A stretch of DNA of 64,000 nucleotides from Mycobacterium europaeum (GCF_002102155.1 NZ_LQOU01000016.1:1-64000), one strand, 5' to 3'; positions 1 to 9,202 are shown, counted from the stretch's first letter. Program-made: numbers and translations. Notes: generated from the sequence alone by a model not told the origin.

Positions 1-49
1 CCCGCTCCCCAGCGGACAGCACGATCTCGGCGGCATGAGGCGTCGGCAC
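1..49 (-). mobile_element. 5' end of an IS630-type transposase gene (truncated by window edge)
   Basis: Reading leftwards from a GTG at 49 gives an open frame of 16 codons to the window edge, VPTPHAAEIVLSAGER. The AxEIVLSxxER pattern is what I recognise as the start of IS630-family helix-turn-helix transposases of actinobacteria. The DNA just upstream (50-100) is AT-richer than the rest of the window, as often seen at insertion ends. Only 16 residues are visible, so this is a likely assignment; the neighbouring sequence to the left would settle it. I could not place a terminal inverted repeat. Confidence 0.5.
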
Positions 50-91
50 AACCCAGTCTAACAACTAGATTGCAATTAATGACTCAGGACA

Positions 92-523
92 CTAGAACGT
101 CGCCCTGAGCGACGGCAGCACCACGGCCGCCAGGCCACGAAGGGTGGCCTTGAACATGTCGAAGAAGTCAAAGTAGTCGCGCCACAACGTGATTCGCCCG
201 TCGTGGACTTCGAACACCCCGCACACCCAGAACTGGAGCCGCAGCGGGCCGAAGATGAGGGCGTCGGTGCGCTCGGTGAGCACCGCCCCGCCGTCGGCGG
301 CGATGCGATGGATCTTCACCTCGAAGGCGGCGCGGCCGTCCATCTGGCGAAACAGCTTCATGGCCCGGACGCGGCCGTGAATCGTCGGCAACCCGACGTT
401 CTCGTAGACGAGGTTGTCGTCCAGCGCCGCGTCGGCGGTGTCGTAGTCCGCGTCCTGCAGGGCGTTCAGGAAGCCCTCCACCGTGCGGGTGTTCGCAACG
501 GCGGTACCGGTCAGCTCGGTCAT
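92..523 (-). CDS. ephG: Epoxide hydrolase, limonene-1,2-epoxide hydrolase family (EphG)
   Basis: 143-residue cytoplasmic enzyme of the SnoaL-like limonene epoxide hydrolase fold, which opens epoxides by direct water attack. The family's catalytic constellation is present: Tyr40 and Asn42 (motif YEN) plus the Asp-Arg-Asp triad Arg85, Asp87 (RTD) and Asp116 (WRDYF). Length matches the family (about 145-150 residues). M. tuberculosis EphG (Rv2740) occupies the same chromosomal position and is reported to act on bulky lipid or sterol epoxides; the substrate here is not visible from sequence. It is divergent from the next gene. A TACGCT hexamer ends 7 nt before the ATG, suggesting a leaderless transcript. 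Confidence 0.9.
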   Translation of the reverse strand: MTELTGTAVANTRTVEGFLNALQDADYDTADAALDDNLVYENVGLPTIHGRVRAMKLFRQMDGRAAFEVKIHRIAADGGAVLTERTDALIFGPLRLQFWVCGVFEVHDGRITLWRDYFDFFDMFKATLRGLAAVVLPSLRATF

Positions 524-530
524 GACTGCC

Positions 531-536
531 AGCGTA
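531..536 (-). promoter_or_regulatory. Candidate -10 of ephG (leaderless)
   Basis: TACGCT on the minus strand fits the mycobacterial TAnnnT -10 pattern and is followed by 7 nt and the ATG of ephG, so the predicted transcript would begin at the start codon. No clear -35 was seen. Confidence 0.4.
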
Positions 537-576
537 GGCGAGCGTGCGGGTCGCGCGCTGTGGCAGGGTGAGGCCG

Positions 577-1743
577 ATGCGTGTCGCTGTGGTCGCCGGG
601 CCGGATCCCGGTCACTCGTTTCCCGCGATCGCGCTGTGCCAACGCTTCGCCGAGGCCGGCGACCAGCCCACGCTGTTCACCGGCGGTCAGTGGCTCGACA
701 CCGCCCGCGCCGCCGGCATCAACGCCGCCGCGTTGGACGGTCTGGTGGCCACCGACGACGACGTCGACGCCGGGGCCCGCATCCATCGGCGCGCGGCGCG
801 GATGGCCGTCCTCAACGCGCCCGCGCTGCGCGACCTGGCGCCCGACCTGGTGGTCTCCGACGTCATCACCGCAGGCGGCGGCATGGCCGCCGAGCTGCTG
901 GGCATCCCGTGGATCGAGCTCGACCCGCATCCGCTGTACCTGCCGTCGAAGGGGCTGCCGCCGATCGGCAGCGGACTGGCGCCGGGCACCGGCCTGCGCG
1001 GCCGGCTCCGCGACGCCGCGATGCGCGCGCTGAGCGCGCGGTCCTGGCGCGCGGGCCTGCGGCAGCGCGCCGCCGCGCGGGTCGAGATCGGGCTGCCGGC
1101 CCGTGACCCCGGGCCGCTGCGGCGCCTGATCGCCACCCTGCCGGCCCTGGAGGTGCCGCGGCCGGACTGGCCGCCGGAGGCCGTGCTGGTGGGGCCCCTG
1201 CACTTCGAACCGACCGATCGGGTGCTGGACATCCCGGCCGGCTCGGGGCCCGTGGTGGTGGTCGCGCCGTCGACCGCATTGACCGGGACCGAGGGGCTGG
1301 CCGAGGTCGCGCTGGCTCATCTGCGGCCGGGGGAGACGCTCCCGGCCGGATCGCGGCTGGTGGTCTCGCGGCTGGGCGGGGCGGATCTGCAGGTGCCGCC
1401 GTGGGCGGTGGTCGGGCTGGGCAGCCAGGCCGAGCTGTTGACGCACGCCGACGTGGTGGTCTGCGGCGGCGGGCACGGCATGGTGGCCAAGACGCTGCTG
1501 GCGGGGGTGCCCCTGGTGGTGGTGCCCGGGGGCGGGGACCAATGGGAGATGGCCAACCGGGTGGTCCGGCAGGGCAGCGGGCGGCTGATCCGGCCGCTGA
1601 CCCCCGAGGCGCTGGTCGCCGCGGTCAACGAGGTGCTGTGCTCGCCCCGATACCGGGCAGCCGCCCGGGCCGCCGCCGCTAGCATCGCCAGTGTGGCCGA
1701 TCCGGTCCGCGTGTGCCACGAAGCGCTCGCCCCTGCGGGATGA
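577..1743 (+). CDS. Glycosyltransferase, UDP-glycosyltransferase (GT1/MGT) type
   Basis: 388-residue protein with two Rossmann-like halves typical of GT-B glycosyltransferases. The N-terminus MRVAVVAGPDPGHSFP is the usual opening of the GT1 family, and the C-terminal half carries the nucleotide-sugar binding region around HADVVVCGGGHGMVAKTLLAGVPLVVVPGGGDQWEMA, with the G-x-G-H-GM and GDQ(W/x)xNA-like positions. Corresponds to the alanine-rich transferase Rv2739c of M. tuberculosis by position. An upstream in-frame GTG at 544 is less likely: the ATG at 577 starts the family motif directly. Acceptor and sugar are not predictable. Starts divergently from ephG. Confidence 0.8.
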   Translation: MRVAVVAGPDPGHSFPAIALCQRFAEAGDQPTLFTGGQWLDTARAAGINAAALDGLVATDDDVDAGARIHRRAARMAVLNAPALRDLAPDLVVSDVITAGGGMAAELLGIPWIELDPHPLYLPSKGLPPIGSGLAPGTGLRGRLRDAAMRALSARSWRAGLRQRAAARVEIGLPARDPGPLRRLIATLPALEVPRPDWPPEAVLVGPLHFEPTDRVLDIPAGSGPVVVVAPSTALTGTEGLAEVALAHLRPGETLPAGSRLVVSRLGGADLQVPPWAVVGLGSQAELLTHADVVVCGGGHGMVAKTLLAGVPLVVVPGGGDQWEMANRVVRQGSGRLIRPLTPEALVAAVNEVLCSPRYRAAARAAAASIASVADPVRVCHEALAPAG

Positions 1744-1774
1744 TTGGCCGGTTCGCGACGGGAGGGCAATGGCA

Positions 1775-2038
1775 ATGAGGACGATCGCCGCCGGCGGCCT
1801 GCTTCTGGCCCTGGTGTTCGGCTCGGGCATCGCGCACGCCGACAGCGGCGACGAGCAGCAGGCCTGCCAGTTGATGGACGACCCGGCGGCCGCTCAGCAG
1901 GGATTCGAGCCGGTCGAATACGCCTTCATGCAGTTGCGTTCCAGGATGTCGGCGGAGCGCGCGCGGACCATCATGTCCGAGGCCGTTCAGGACTACTGCC
2001 CGAATCACTGGGCCGACCTGCCGGCCAGCTGGCGGTGA
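1775..2038 (+). CDS. Small secreted protein, DUF732-like
   Basis: 87-residue protein beginning with a Sec signal peptide (MRTIAAGGLLLALVFGSGIAHA, cleavage probably after AHA). The mature part is about 65 residues with two cysteines, one near the start (ACQLMDD) and one near the end (DYCPNHW), a spacing typical of the mycobacterial DUF732 family, presumably forming one disulphide. Function of the family is unknown. ATG codons exist at 1769 and 1775; the GGAGG at 1761-1765 lies 9 nt from 1775 and only 3 nt from 1769, so 1775 is preferred. Follows the glycosyltransferase by 31 nt and is probably co-transcribed. Confidence 0.65.
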   Translation: MRTIAAGGLLLALVFGSGIAHADSGDEQQACQLMDDPAAAQQGFEPVEYAFMQLRSRMSAERARTIMSEAVQDYCPNHWADLPASWR

Positions 2039-2070
2039 CGGGGCCGGTGTCTGATCACTGCACCGGTGGG

Positions 2071-2076
2071 TATCTT
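2071..2076 (+). promoter_or_regulatory. Candidate -10 for DUF3046 gene (leaderless)
   Basis: TATCTT followed by 6 nt and the GTG start at 2083. Fits the TAnnnT-N6-9-start arrangement of leaderless mycobacterial genes. No convincing -35. Confidence 0.45.
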
Positions 2077-2082
2077 GCTGGC

Positions 2083-2277
2083 GTGCGGTTAACGGAATTC
2101 AACGAGCGGGTCGTGCTGCGATTCGGCGCGGCGTACGGCTCTTCGGTGCTGGCGGACCACGTGCTGACCGGATTCGACGGCCGCACCGCCAACCAGGCGA
2201 TCGAGGACGGCGTCGAGCCCCGCGACGTGTGGCGGGCCCTGTGCGTCGACTTCGACGTGCCGCGCGACCAGTGGTGA
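2083..2277 (+). CDS. DUF3046 protein (Rv2738c-like)
   Basis: 64-residue soluble protein, VRLTEFNERVVLRFGAAYG onward, matching the actinobacterial DUF3046 family that almost always lies next to recA. The middle segment HVLTGFDGRTANQAIEDG and the ending DVWRALCVDFDVPRDQW are the conserved blocks I recognise. Function unknown; proximity to recA suggests but does not show a link to DNA repair. The GTG at 2083 is chosen because it matches the family N-terminus; longer forms would read through the upstream gene region. Confidence 0.85.
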   Translation: MRLTEFNERVVLRFGAAYGSSVLADHVLTGFDGRTANQAIEDGVEPRDVWRALCVDFDVPRDQW

Positions 2278-2284
2278 ATCCGGG

Positions 2285-2962
2285 CTATCCGCGGGTGCGG
2301 CGCGGTGTTCGGCGCAACACGCAGTCGCCGCACACCGATCCGCCGGGCACGCGGTAGAACAGGCAGCAACTGCGCCGCCTGAAGTCGAGAAGGGCGCCGG
2401 TGACGGCGCCGGATCCGGCCAGCGTGCCGGTGTCCAGCAGCGAGTTCGTCACCTCTACGATCGGGCCGCGCAGGCCGGGCCGCGCCGTCAGCAGGGCGCG
2501 GGACGCCCCGACCAGCGCGGAGGCGATGTTGCCCGCCAGCAGGGCCGGCGCCAGCTTGACCCGCAGTCCGGCGGCGAGCGGCCGCAGGTGCTGTTCGACG
2601 ACGATGCGGTAGAGAAATCCCGCCGACGGCCGGTCGACGGGCCGCCCGACGGGTGCGGGCAACCGCAGTTGCGCCCCCTCGTCGGCGCGTTGCAGGTCGT
2701 CGAGGTCGGGCACGACCCCATGGCCCAGCGCGCACGCGAGCACCGGTGACCACAGGCGGGTGGCGTGACCGAGCTGGACCAGCGAGGCCGCGATCCGCAG
2801 GTCCGTCGTGCGATAGCGCTTCGCGGTGGCGTCGACCAAGTCGGTGAAGCCGTCGGCGTACGACCGGCCGGCCGGGTGCCATCCGGCCGCGTCGCCACCC
2901 ACGGTCAACGCGAAAAACCCGTGGAGGGAAGAGATTTCGGCCAGCTCAGCAGAGATGTCCAT
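2285..2962 (-). CDS. FhuF-like [2Fe-2S] iron reductase/siderophore-iron protein
   Basis: 225-residue protein ending in a cysteine cluster [10 protein letters not shown]...VCGDC with Cys199, Cys200, Cys211 and Cys214. This C-C-x10-C-x2-C arrangement at the C-terminus is characteristic of the FhuF family, which reduces ferric iron from hydroxamate siderophores. The upstream alpha-helical body fits the aerobactin/FhuF fold. I do not recall an M. tuberculosis gene at this place between Rv2738c and recA, so it may be an addition. No IdeR box was seen upstream. It ends 7 nt from the DUF3046 stop, tail to tail, and its 5' end faces the recA promoter region. Redox partner and substrate are inferred from family only. 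Confidence 0.7.
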   Translation of the reverse strand: MDISAELAEISSLHGFFALTVGGDAAGWHPAGRSYADGFTDLVDATAKRYRTTDLRIAASLVQLGHATRLWSPVLACALGHGVVPDLDDLQRADEGAQLRLPAPVGRPVDRPSAGFLYRIVVEQHLRPLAAGLRVKLAPALLAGNIASALVGASRALLTARPGLRGPIVEVTNSLLDTGTLAGSGAVTGALLDFRRRSCCLFYRVPGGSVCGDCVLRRTPRRTRG

Positions 2963-3182
2963 GTGTGCGCGACCAAGCCTCCTTCAAGGGGAGATCCGCC
3001 CGACATCCTGGGGGAGCGCCGACGGCGAGTGTCCGGCTCACGGGGCGGACTCCGGTCAGGCGGGACCGCACCGGATTCACGCCGGTTTCCTCAGGCTCGT
3101 CGGGCTTTATCGGCCCCGTCAAGCGCCTTTCGGCAGCAGATGTTGCCACATGGGGTTGCCGGGCCCGGCGTGTCCACTTGAA

Positions 3183-3198
3183 TCGAACACGTGTTCGG
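3183..3198 (+). promoter_or_regulatory. LexA (SOS) box upstream of recA
   Basis: TCGAACACGTGTTCGG matches the mycobacterial SOS box TCGAAC-N4-GTTCGA at all but one position. It lies about 110 nt before the recA start, upstream of the RecA-NDp promoter, as in M. tuberculosis recA where one promoter is LexA-controlled. Confidence 0.85.
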
Positions 3199-3227
3199 CT
3201 ACTGTGGGGAACGTTCGGTGAGTCAAC

Positions 3228-3250
3228 TTGTCGGTGGCCCTCTCTAGTGT
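3228..3250 (+). promoter_or_regulatory. RecA-NDp (LexA-independent damage) promoter of recA
   Basis: TTGTCGGTG-N8-TAGTGT is an exact match to the RecA-NDp motif TTGTCRGTG-N8-TAnnnT, the promoter class activated by PafBC after DNA damage in mycobacteria. Expected transcript start is near 3257, giving a leader of about 50 nt with an AGGAGAGG ribosome-binding site before the ATG at 3307. Confidence 0.85.
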
Positions 3251-3306
3251 CACGGCCAACCGACCGACACCGGTCACCGAACACACCGAACCATAGGAGA
3301 GGCACC

Positions 3307-4359
3307 ATGGCGCAAGCCCCCGACCGCGAGAAGGCTCTCGAGCTGGCGATGGCCCAGATCGAAAAGAGCTATGGCAAAGGCTCGGTGATGCGTCTCGGCG
3401 ACGAGATGCGTCAGCCGATCTCGGTCATCCCGACCGGATCCATCGCACTGGACGTGGCCCTGGGCATCGGCGGGCTGCCCCGCGGCCGGGTCGTGGAGAT
3501 CTACGGCCCGGAATCCTCGGGTAAGACCACCGTCGCCCTGCACGCGGTGGCCAACGCCCAGGCCGCCGGTGGCGTCGCGGCGTTCATCGACGCCGAGCAC
3601 GCCCTGGACCCCGATTACGCCAAAAAGCTTGGTGTGGACACCGATTCCCTGCTGGTGAGCCAGCCCGACACGGGGGAGCAGGCCCTCGAGATCGCCGACA
3701 TGCTGATCCGCTCCGGCGCGCTGGACATCCTGGTCATCGACTCGGTGGCGGCCCTGGTGCCCCGCGCGGAACTCGAGGGCGAGATGGGTGACAGCCACGT
3801 CGGGTTGCAGGCCCGGCTGATGAGCCAGGCGCTGCGGAAAATGACCGGCGCGCTGAACAATTCGGGAACCACCGCGATCTTCATCAACCAGCTGCGCGAG
3901 AAGATCGGGGTGATGTTCGGCAGCCCGGAAACCACCACGGGTGGAAAGGCCTTGAAGTTCTACGCGTCGGTGCGCATGGACGTGCGCCGGATCGAGACGC
4001 TCAAGGACGGCACCAACGCGGTCGGCAACCGCACCCGCGTCAAGGTCGTCAAGAACAAGGTGTCGCCGCCGTTCAAGCAGGCCGAATTCGACATCCTCTA
4101 CGGCAGGGGGATCAGCCGGGAGGGCTCGCTGATCGACATGGGCGTGGAGCAGGGCTTCATCCGCAAGTCCGGTTCCTGGTTCACCTACGAAGGTGAGCAG
4201 CTCGGTCAGGGCAAGGAGAACGCCCGCACCTTCCTGATGGAAAACGACGAGGTGGCCAACGAGATCGAGAAGAAGATCAAGGAAAAGCTCGGCATTGGTG
4301 CGGTCGTGACCGATGGCCTGTCCGATGACAGCGTCCTGCCCGCCCCCGTCGATTTCTGA
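3307..4359 (+). CDS. recA: Recombinase RecA, intein-free
   Basis: 350-residue RecA, the ATP-dependent strand-exchange filament protein that also triggers LexA self-cleavage. The Walker A motif GPESSGKTT lies at 67-75, and the L1 region and core are intact ([22 protein letters not shown]). The start ATG has a strong AGGAGAGG site. In M. tuberculosis an intein interrupts recA after Lys251 with Cys as the next residue; here the site reads [10 protein letters not shown] with Val252 and no insertion, so the gene is uninterrupted and lacks the nucleophile needed for splicing. recX overlaps its end by 35 nt, the same arrangement as M. tuberculosis. Expression is controlled by the SOS box and RecA-NDp promoter upstream. 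Confidence 0.98.
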   Translation: MAQAPDREKALELAMAQIEKSYGKGSVMRLGDEMRQPISVIPTGSIALDVALGIGGLPRGRVVEIYGPESSGKTTVALHAVANAQAAGGVAAFIDAEHALDPDYAKKLGVDTDSLLVSQPDTGEQALEIADMLIRSGALDILVIDSVAALVPRAELEGEMGDSHVGLQARLMSQALRKMTGALNNSGTTAIFINQLREKIGVMFGSPETTTGGKALKFYASVRMDVRRIETLKDGTNAVGNRTRVKVVKNKVSPPFKQAEFDILYGRGISREGSLIDMGVEQGFIRKSGSWFTYEGEQLGQGKENARTFLMENDEVANEIEKKIKEKLGIGAVVTDGLSDDSVLPAPVDF

Positions 4360-4837
4360 GCCCTCCCGCGAGGAGCAGGCGCGGACGCTGTGCCTGCGCC
4401 TGCTCACCGCGCGGGCGCGCACCCGGGCCGAGCTGCACGGCCAGCTGGCGAAACGCGGTTACCCCGAGGACGTCAGCGCTTCGGTGCTCGACCGGCTCGC
4501 CGCCGTCGGCCTGGTCGATGACACCGACTTCGCGCAGCACTGGGTGCAGTCCCGCCGGGCGAAAAGCCGGCGGGCCCTGGCCGCCGAACTGCACACCAAG
4601 GGCGTCGACGGGGACGTGATCGCTACGGCGCTGTCCGAAATCGACGCGGGAGCCGAACGGGACCGGGCCGAGCAGTTGGTGCGGGCGAAGCTGCGCCGGG
4701 AAACGCTCGACGGCGACGACGCGCGCGTGACCCGCCGGCTGGTCGGAATGCTCGCGCGTCGCGGCTACAGCCAGAACCTCGCGGGCCAAGTGGTCCTGGC
4801 CGAGCTGGCCGCCGAACGGGAGCGCCGCCGAGTTTAG
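4325..4837 (+). CDS. recX: RecX, regulator of RecA
   Basis: 170-residue RecX with the three-helix repeats that bind in the RecA filament groove and inhibit its ATPase and recombination. Typical blocks are [45 protein letters not shown] and the C-terminal [11 protein letters not shown]. The start at 4325 (MTASCPPPS) matches the M. tuberculosis N-terminus; an in-frame ATG at 4313 would only add four residues. It overlaps recA by 35 nt and so is translated from the same mRNA, probably by coupling. M. tuberculosis has Rv2734 and Rv2735c between recX and miaB; no equivalent is seen here in the 52-nt gap. Confidence 0.95.
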   Translation: MTASCPPPSISEPSREEQARTLCLRLLTARARTRAELHGQLAKRGYPEDVSASVLDRLAAVGLVDDTDFAQHWVQSRRAKSRRALAAELHTKGVDGDVIATALSEIDAGAERDRAEQLVRAKLRRETLDGDDARVTRRLVGMLARRGYSQNLAGQVVLAELAAERERRRV

Positions 4838-4877
4838 CCCGCTGAAGTGCGGTTTCTCGCGGGCCGACCGGTCGCCG

Positions 4878-4883
4878 TACCAT
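4878..4883 (+). promoter_or_regulatory. Candidate -10 of miaB (leaderless)
   Basis: TACCAT followed by 6 nt and the GTG start of miaB at 4890. There is no Shine-Dalgarno sequence before that GTG, consistent with leaderless translation. Confidence 0.45.
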
Positions 4884-4889
4884 GGCTCC

Positions 4890-6419
4890 GTGACTTCGAT
4901 GGTGGTGCGGGACGCTGCGGGTGCGGCCGGCGACGCGGGGCCCGCGCGCACCTACGAGGTCCGCACCTACGGCTGCCAGATGAACGTGCACGACTCCGAG
5001 CGGTTGGCGGGTCTGCTGGAAGCAGCCGGCTATCGGCGGGCCGTCGAGGGCGCCGACGCCGACGTCGTCGTCTTCAACACCTGCGCCGTCCGCGAAAACG
5101 CCGACAACAAGCTGTACGGCAACCTCAGCCACCTGGCCCCGCGTAAACGGGCCAACGCCGAGATGCAGATCGCGGTCGGGGGCTGCCTGGCGCAGAAAGA
5201 CCGGGACGCGCTGCTGCGCAAGGCGCCCTGGGTCGACGTCGTGTTCGGCACGCACAACATCGGGTCGCTGCCCACGCTGCTCGAACGGGCCCGGCACAAC
5301 AAGACCGCCCAGGTGGAGATCGCCGAGTCGCTGCAGGAGTTCCCGTCGTCGCTGCCGAGCGCGCGCGAATCCGCCTACGCCGCTTGGGTTTCCGTCTCCG
5401 TCGGGTGCAACAACAGCTGCACCTTCTGCATCGTCCCCTCGTTACGGGGCAAGGAGGTCGACCGCAGCCCGGCCGACGTCCTGGCCGAGGTGAGGGCGCT
5501 GGTGGACGACGGCGTGCTCGAGGTCACGCTGCTGGGCCAGAACGTCAACGCCTACGGGGTGTCGTTCGCCGACCCGACGCTGCCCCGCGATCGCGGCGCC
5601 TTCGCGCGGCTGCTGCGGGCCTGCGGCGACATCGACGGCCTGGAACGCGTGCGGTTCACCTCCCCGCACCCCGCCGAATTCACCGACGACGTCATCGACG
5701 CCATGGCGCAGACGCCGAACGTCTGCCCCGCCCTGCACATGCCGCTGCAGTCGGGCTCCGACCGGGTGCTGCGCGCGATGCGGCGCTCGTACCGCGCCGA
5801 GCGCTACCTCGGCATCATCGACCGCGTCCGCGCGGCCATGCCGCACGCCGCCATCACCACCGACCTGATCGTCGGGTTCCCCGGCGAGACCGAAGCGGAC
5901 TTCGCGCAAACCCTGGAGGTCGTGCGCCAGGCCCGGTTCTCGGCCGCGTTCACCTTCCAGTACTCCAAGCGGCCCGGCACCCCGGCCGCCGAACTCGACG
6001 GGCAGCTCCCGAAAGCCGTTGTGCAGGAACGCTATGAGCGGCTGGTCGAGCTGCAGGAGCAGATCTCGCTGGAGGGTAATCGCGCGCTGGTCGGCCAGAC
6101 CGTGGAATTGCTGGTCGCCGCCGGCGAGGGGCGCAAGGACACCCGCACGGCCCGGATGACGGGCCGTGCCCGCGACGGCCGCCTGGTGCACTTCGGCGCC
6201 GACGACCGGGTGCGACCGGGGGACGTCGTCACCGCGGTGATCACCCAGGCCGCGCCGCACCACCTCATCGCCGACGCCGGCATCCTCAGCCACCGCCAGA
6301 CCCGCGCGGGAGACGCGCACGCCGCCGGGCAGCGCCCCGGCGGCATTGGTCTCGGCATGCCCGCCGTGGGACCGCCCGGCCCCACGAAATCCACCCAACC
6401 CCTTGGATGTGCCCGATGA
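4890..6419 (+). CDS. miaB: tRNA-2-methylthio-N6-dimethylallyladenosine synthase MiaB
   Basis: 509-residue radical-SAM methylthiotransferase that adds the 2-methylthio group to i6A37 of tRNAs, acting after MiaA (11052-11975). Domains in order: UPF0004 with the three cluster ligands Cys29 (YGCQMN), Cys65 (NTCAVRE) and Cys99 (GGCLAQ); radical SAM core with Cys173, Cys177 and Cys180 (GCNNSCTFC); and a C-terminal TRAM domain ending near residue 470, followed by a low-complexity tail. GTG at 4890 is the plausible start. Its stop overlaps the next gene's ATG (ATGA), indicating an operon. Confidence 0.95.
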   Translation: MTSMVVRDAAGAAGDAGPARTYEVRTYGCQMNVHDSERLAGLLEAAGYRRAVEGADADVVVFNTCAVRENADNKLYGNLSHLAPRKRANAEMQIAVGGCLAQKDRDALLRKAPWVDVVFGTHNIGSLPTLLERARHNKTAQVEIAESLQEFPSSLPSARESAYAAWVSVSVGCNNSCTFCIVPSLRGKEVDRSPADVLAEVRALVDDGVLEVTLLGQNVNAYGVSFADPTLPRDRGAFARLLRACGDIDGLERVRFTSPHPAEFTDDVIDAMAQTPNVCPALHMPLQSGSDRVLRAMRRSYRAERYLGIIDRVRAAMPHAAITTDLIVGFPGETEADFAQTLEVVRQARFSAAFTFQYSKRPGTPAAELDGQLPKAVVQERYERLVELQEQISLEGNRALVGQTVELLVAAGEGRKDTRTARMTGRARDGRLVHFGADDRVRPGDVVTAVITQAAPHHLIADAGILSHRQTRAGDAHAAGQRPGGIGLGMPAVGPPGPTKSTQPLGCAR

Positions 6420-7036
6420 ATGAAGAACACCCGCATTACCACGCCTTGCGGAGCGAAATCGAGGCCGCCGAGCGCCGGGTCGCGCGCGGATTCGACCCGG
6501 GCCCGCGCGGCTTCGTCGTGGCGATCCTGGTCTTCGTGTTGCTGGGATCGTTCATCCTGCCGCACACCGGCTCCGTGCGGGGCTGGGACGTGTTGTTCAC
6601 CAGCCGCGGGGCCGGCGCGGCCGCGGTGGCGCTGCCGTCGCGCGTCTTCGGCTGGCTGACGCTGGTGTTCGGCGTCGGGTTCTCGATGCTGGCGTTGGTG
6701 ACCCGCCGCTGGGCGCTGGCCTGGGTCGCGCTGGCGGGTTCGGCGCTCGCCGGTGCGGCGGGGCTGCTGGCCATCTGGTCGCGCCAGACGGTGGCCGCGG
6801 GTCATCCGGGCCCCGGGGTGGGGCTGATCGCGGCGTGGATCGTCGTCCTGGTGCTGACCTATCAGTGGACCCGGGTGGTGTGGTCGCGGACCATCGTGCA
6901 ACTCGCGGCCGAGGAGGAGCGGCGCCGGGTCGCGGCGCAGCAGCAGTCGATGACGCTGCTCGACAGCCTGGGCGGCGGACCCAGGGCCGACATTCCGAAC
7001 CGCCCCGACCCGATGTCCCGGGGATCCGAAGCCTAA
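6416..7036 (+). CDS. Conserved membrane protein (Rv2732c-like)
   Basis: 206-residue integral membrane protein. After a polar N-terminus rich in His and Glu there are about four hydrophobic segments ([73 protein letters not shown]), followed by a charged, Gln-rich cytoplasmic tail of about 50 residues. Orthologue by position of the unknown-function Rv2732c. It starts with an ATGA overlap on miaB and is surely co-transcribed; a functional link to tRNA thiolation is not implied. It ends overlapping the convergent DUF349 gene by 4 nt. Confidence 0.8.
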   Translation: MNEEHPHYHALRSEIEAAERRVARGFDPGPRGFVVAILVFVLLGSFILPHTGSVRGWDVLFTSRGAGAAAVALPSRVFGWLTLVFGVGFSMLALVTRRWALAWVALAGSALAGAAGLLAIWSRQTVAAGHPGPGVGLIAAWIVVLVLTYQWTRVVWSRTIVQLAAEEERRRVAAQQQSMTLLDSLGGGPRADIPNRPDPMSRGSEA

Positions 7037-8394
7037 GGCTTACGGGTCAGCGCCTCGGCGGCCGCCTGGGCCCACTGCCGCCACTGTTCGGCGTTGGCCC
7101 TGGCCTCTGCGGCCTCCTTGGTGCGGCCCGCCGCCGCGGCCTTCTCGGCCTGCTGCTCGTATTGTTCGGCGCGCGTGCGGAACTGCTCGGCGCGCGCCTG
7201 CGCCTGGGGGTCCGACCAGTCGGCCTCGCCCGCCTCGCGCACCTTCTTCTCGACCGCCCGCAGCCGACGCTCCAACTCGGCGGACCGCTCCCGCGGCACC
7301 TTGCCGATCGCGTCCCACTTCTCGGCGATCGAGCGCAGCGCCGCCCTGGCCGCGTCGTGGTTGCCGGTGTCGATCTTCTCCGCCTCGGCCAGCAGCGCCT
7401 CCTTGGCGGTGGCATTGGCCCTCAGCTCCGCGTCCTTCTCCGCCGTCGCCGCGTTGCGGGCCGTGAAGAAGACGTCCTGGGCCGCCTTGAACCGCCGCCA
7501 CAGCGCGTCGTCGACGTCGCGGGCCGCTCGGCCCGCCGCCTTCCACTCCGTGAGCAGCTTGCGGAATTCCGCGCTGGTGGCGGCCCACTCCGTCGAATCG
7601 GACAGCTCCTCGGCCCGCTCGCAGAGTCGTTCCTTGGCCTGGCGAACGCCCAGCCGTTCGCGGTCCAGTTCGGCGAAATGGGATCCGCGCCGCCGGTTGA
7701 ACGCCTCCCGGGCCGCCGAATAGCGCTTCCACAGCGCGTCGTCGACCTTGCGGTCCAGGCCGTTGATGGTCTTCCACTCGTCGAGGATGGCCCGCAGGCG
7801 GTCGCCGGCGGTCTTCCACTGCGTGGAGTTGGCGCCCAACTCCTCGGCCTCGGCGGCCAGCGCCTCCTTGCGCGCGGTCTGGGCGGCGCGATGCTCGTCG
7901 CGACGGGATCGCTCCGCGGCGACCGTGGCCTCGACCTGTTCGACGAGGCTGGTCAGCCGGCGCGCGAGCGCGTCGACGTCGCCCAGTACGGCCGCCGTCG
8001 GCAAGGTCTCGGCGAGCTCGGAGGCGTGCGCCTTGATCTTGCGGGCGTCGCCGGTGCCCGCCGCGAGCCGCTCCTCCATGAGCGTGACCTCGGTACTCAA
8101 GTCGTCGAAGCGGCGGCCGAAGTGGGCGAAGGCGGCTTCGGGGTCACCGGCCTGCCAGGAGCCGACGACGCGCTCGCCGCCGGCGGTGATCAGCCACACC
8201 GTGCCGTCGTCGTCGACGCGGCCGAACCGGTGCGGATCGCTGGTGGGCGGTGCCGGCACCGGGTGGACGGCGGGCCGCGGCCCCGGGCCCTGCGGCCGGG
8301 GACCCGGGCGTGGTCCCGGGCGTGGCACCGGGCCCGGAACCGGTTGGGGCGCCGGCCCGGCCGGCTCTGCGCCGTGGGGTTCGTCAGCCGTCAT
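7033..8394 (-). CDS. DUF349 helical-repeat protein (Rv2731-like)
   Basis: 453-residue soluble protein. The first about 65 residues are proline-rich and disordered (PxPGPxP repeats), then a small region ([29 protein letters not shown]) precedes four or more DUF349 helical repeats, recognisable by W-K-x(n)[16 protein letters not shown] blocks, ending in an Ala/Glu-rich coiled coil. Function in mycobacteria is unknown. The start at 8394 (MTADEPHG) is favoured because a GGTGACGAG ribosome-binding stretch precedes it; a longer reading frame to 8481 is basic and non-conserved. Convergent with the Rv2732c-like gene. Confidence 0.8.
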   Translation of the reverse strand: MTADEPHGAEPAGPAPQPVPGPVPRPGPRPGPRPQGPGPRPAVHPVPAPPTSDPHRFGRVDDDGTVWLITAGGERVVGSWQAGDPEAAFAHFGRRFDDLSTEVTLMEERLAAGTGDARKIKAHASELAETLPTAAVLGDVDALARRLTSLVEQVEATVAAERSRRDEHRAAQTARKEALAAEAEELGANSTQWKTAGDRLRAILDEWKTINGLDRKVDDALWKRYSAAREAFNRRRGSHFAELDRERLGVRQAKERLCERAEELSDSTEWAATSAEFRKLLTEWKAAGRAARDVDDALWRRFKAAQDVFFTARNAATAEKDAELRANATAKEALLAEAEKIDTGNHDAARAALRSIAEKWDAIGKVPRERSAELERRLRAVEKKVREAGEADWSDPQAQARAEQFRTRAEQYEQQAEKAAAAGRTKEAAEARANAEQWRQWAQAAAEALTRKP

Positions 8395-8626
8395 GCGCTC
8401 GTCACCTACCCTTCGCGCGGTTGCTGTTCCGCGCACCTGCCGCGCGTAGCGGCACCGTCTGCTGTACCTGTGGGTCGGCATCGCGGCTCTCCCAACAGCT
8501 ACTCACCAGTATTCAAGCAGCTTGGCGGCCCGTGCGCCGCCACCGGTGATCCTTTCGCGCGGGATGCATCGCCGCAGACGCAGCGGGTACGACAGTTCTC
8601 CGTACCCTGACTCGGGCGGAGAAACC

Positions 8627-9202
8627 ATGGCCAAGGCGGACATCGCCGCTTTGCTCGCGTTGGCGTCGGCGCTCTGCGTCGCGGTCGGCGACGTGCTGCA
8701 GCAGCGTGCGACACACCGGATCACCGACACGTCGGTCGGGCACCTTGAACTGTTCCGCAGGTTGCTCGGCAACCGGCGGTGGAGGTGCGGGGCCGTGATG
8801 CTGGTGGTCAGCATCGGCCTGCAGGCGGCCGCACTGAACCAGGGTTCGGTGTTGCTGGTGCAGCCGTTGCTGGTCCTGTCGCTGCTGTTCGCGCTGCCCA
8901 TCAGCGCCAGGTCGGCAGGCCGCTCCGTCACCGCGCGGGAGTGGGCCTGGGCGGTGGTGCTGATCGCGGCGGTGACGGTGGTCGTGACGGTCGGCAACCC
9001 GCAGGCGGGCCATGCGACGGCGTCGCTACGGACGTCGGCCACCGTGGCGGCGGTCCTGGCACCGGTGCTGGCAGCGTGCGGGTCGACGCCTGCGCGACGC
9101 GGGACCGGGTCGCGGCGCGGCTCGGACTCGCCGCAGCCCAGCCCGGGTGACTTGCCGGCGTTACCCGATTGCAGTGTTACCCACAGCACTTCCATAGGTT
9201 GA
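8627..9202 (+). pseudogene. Truncated/frameshifted DMT-type permease, paralogue of the next gene
   Basis: The first about 150 codons (MAKADIAALLALASALCVAVGDVLQQRA...) align along their whole length with the intact permease at 9352-10320: same starts, GHLELFR, the paired hydrophobic segments and SLLFALPISAR versus ALLFALPIYAR. Near 9075 the similarity stops and the frame continues into a Ser/Pro-rich tail with no hydrophobic segments up to a stop at 9202. In another frame 9080-9150 reads VRVDACATRDRVAARLGLAAAQPG, which could be a remnant of the next helix, suggesting a frameshift followed by loss of the C-terminal half. A GGAGA ribosome site precedes the ATG, so a short protein may still be made. 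Confidence 0.6.

Noticed and set aside
4838..4889. Search for Rv2734/Rv2735c equivalents between recX and miaB
   Set aside because: The gap is only 52 nt and cannot hold either gene.
6835..8610. Plus-strand open frame of 591 codons
   Set aside because: Antisense to the DUF349 gene, which has clear repeats and a ribosome site.
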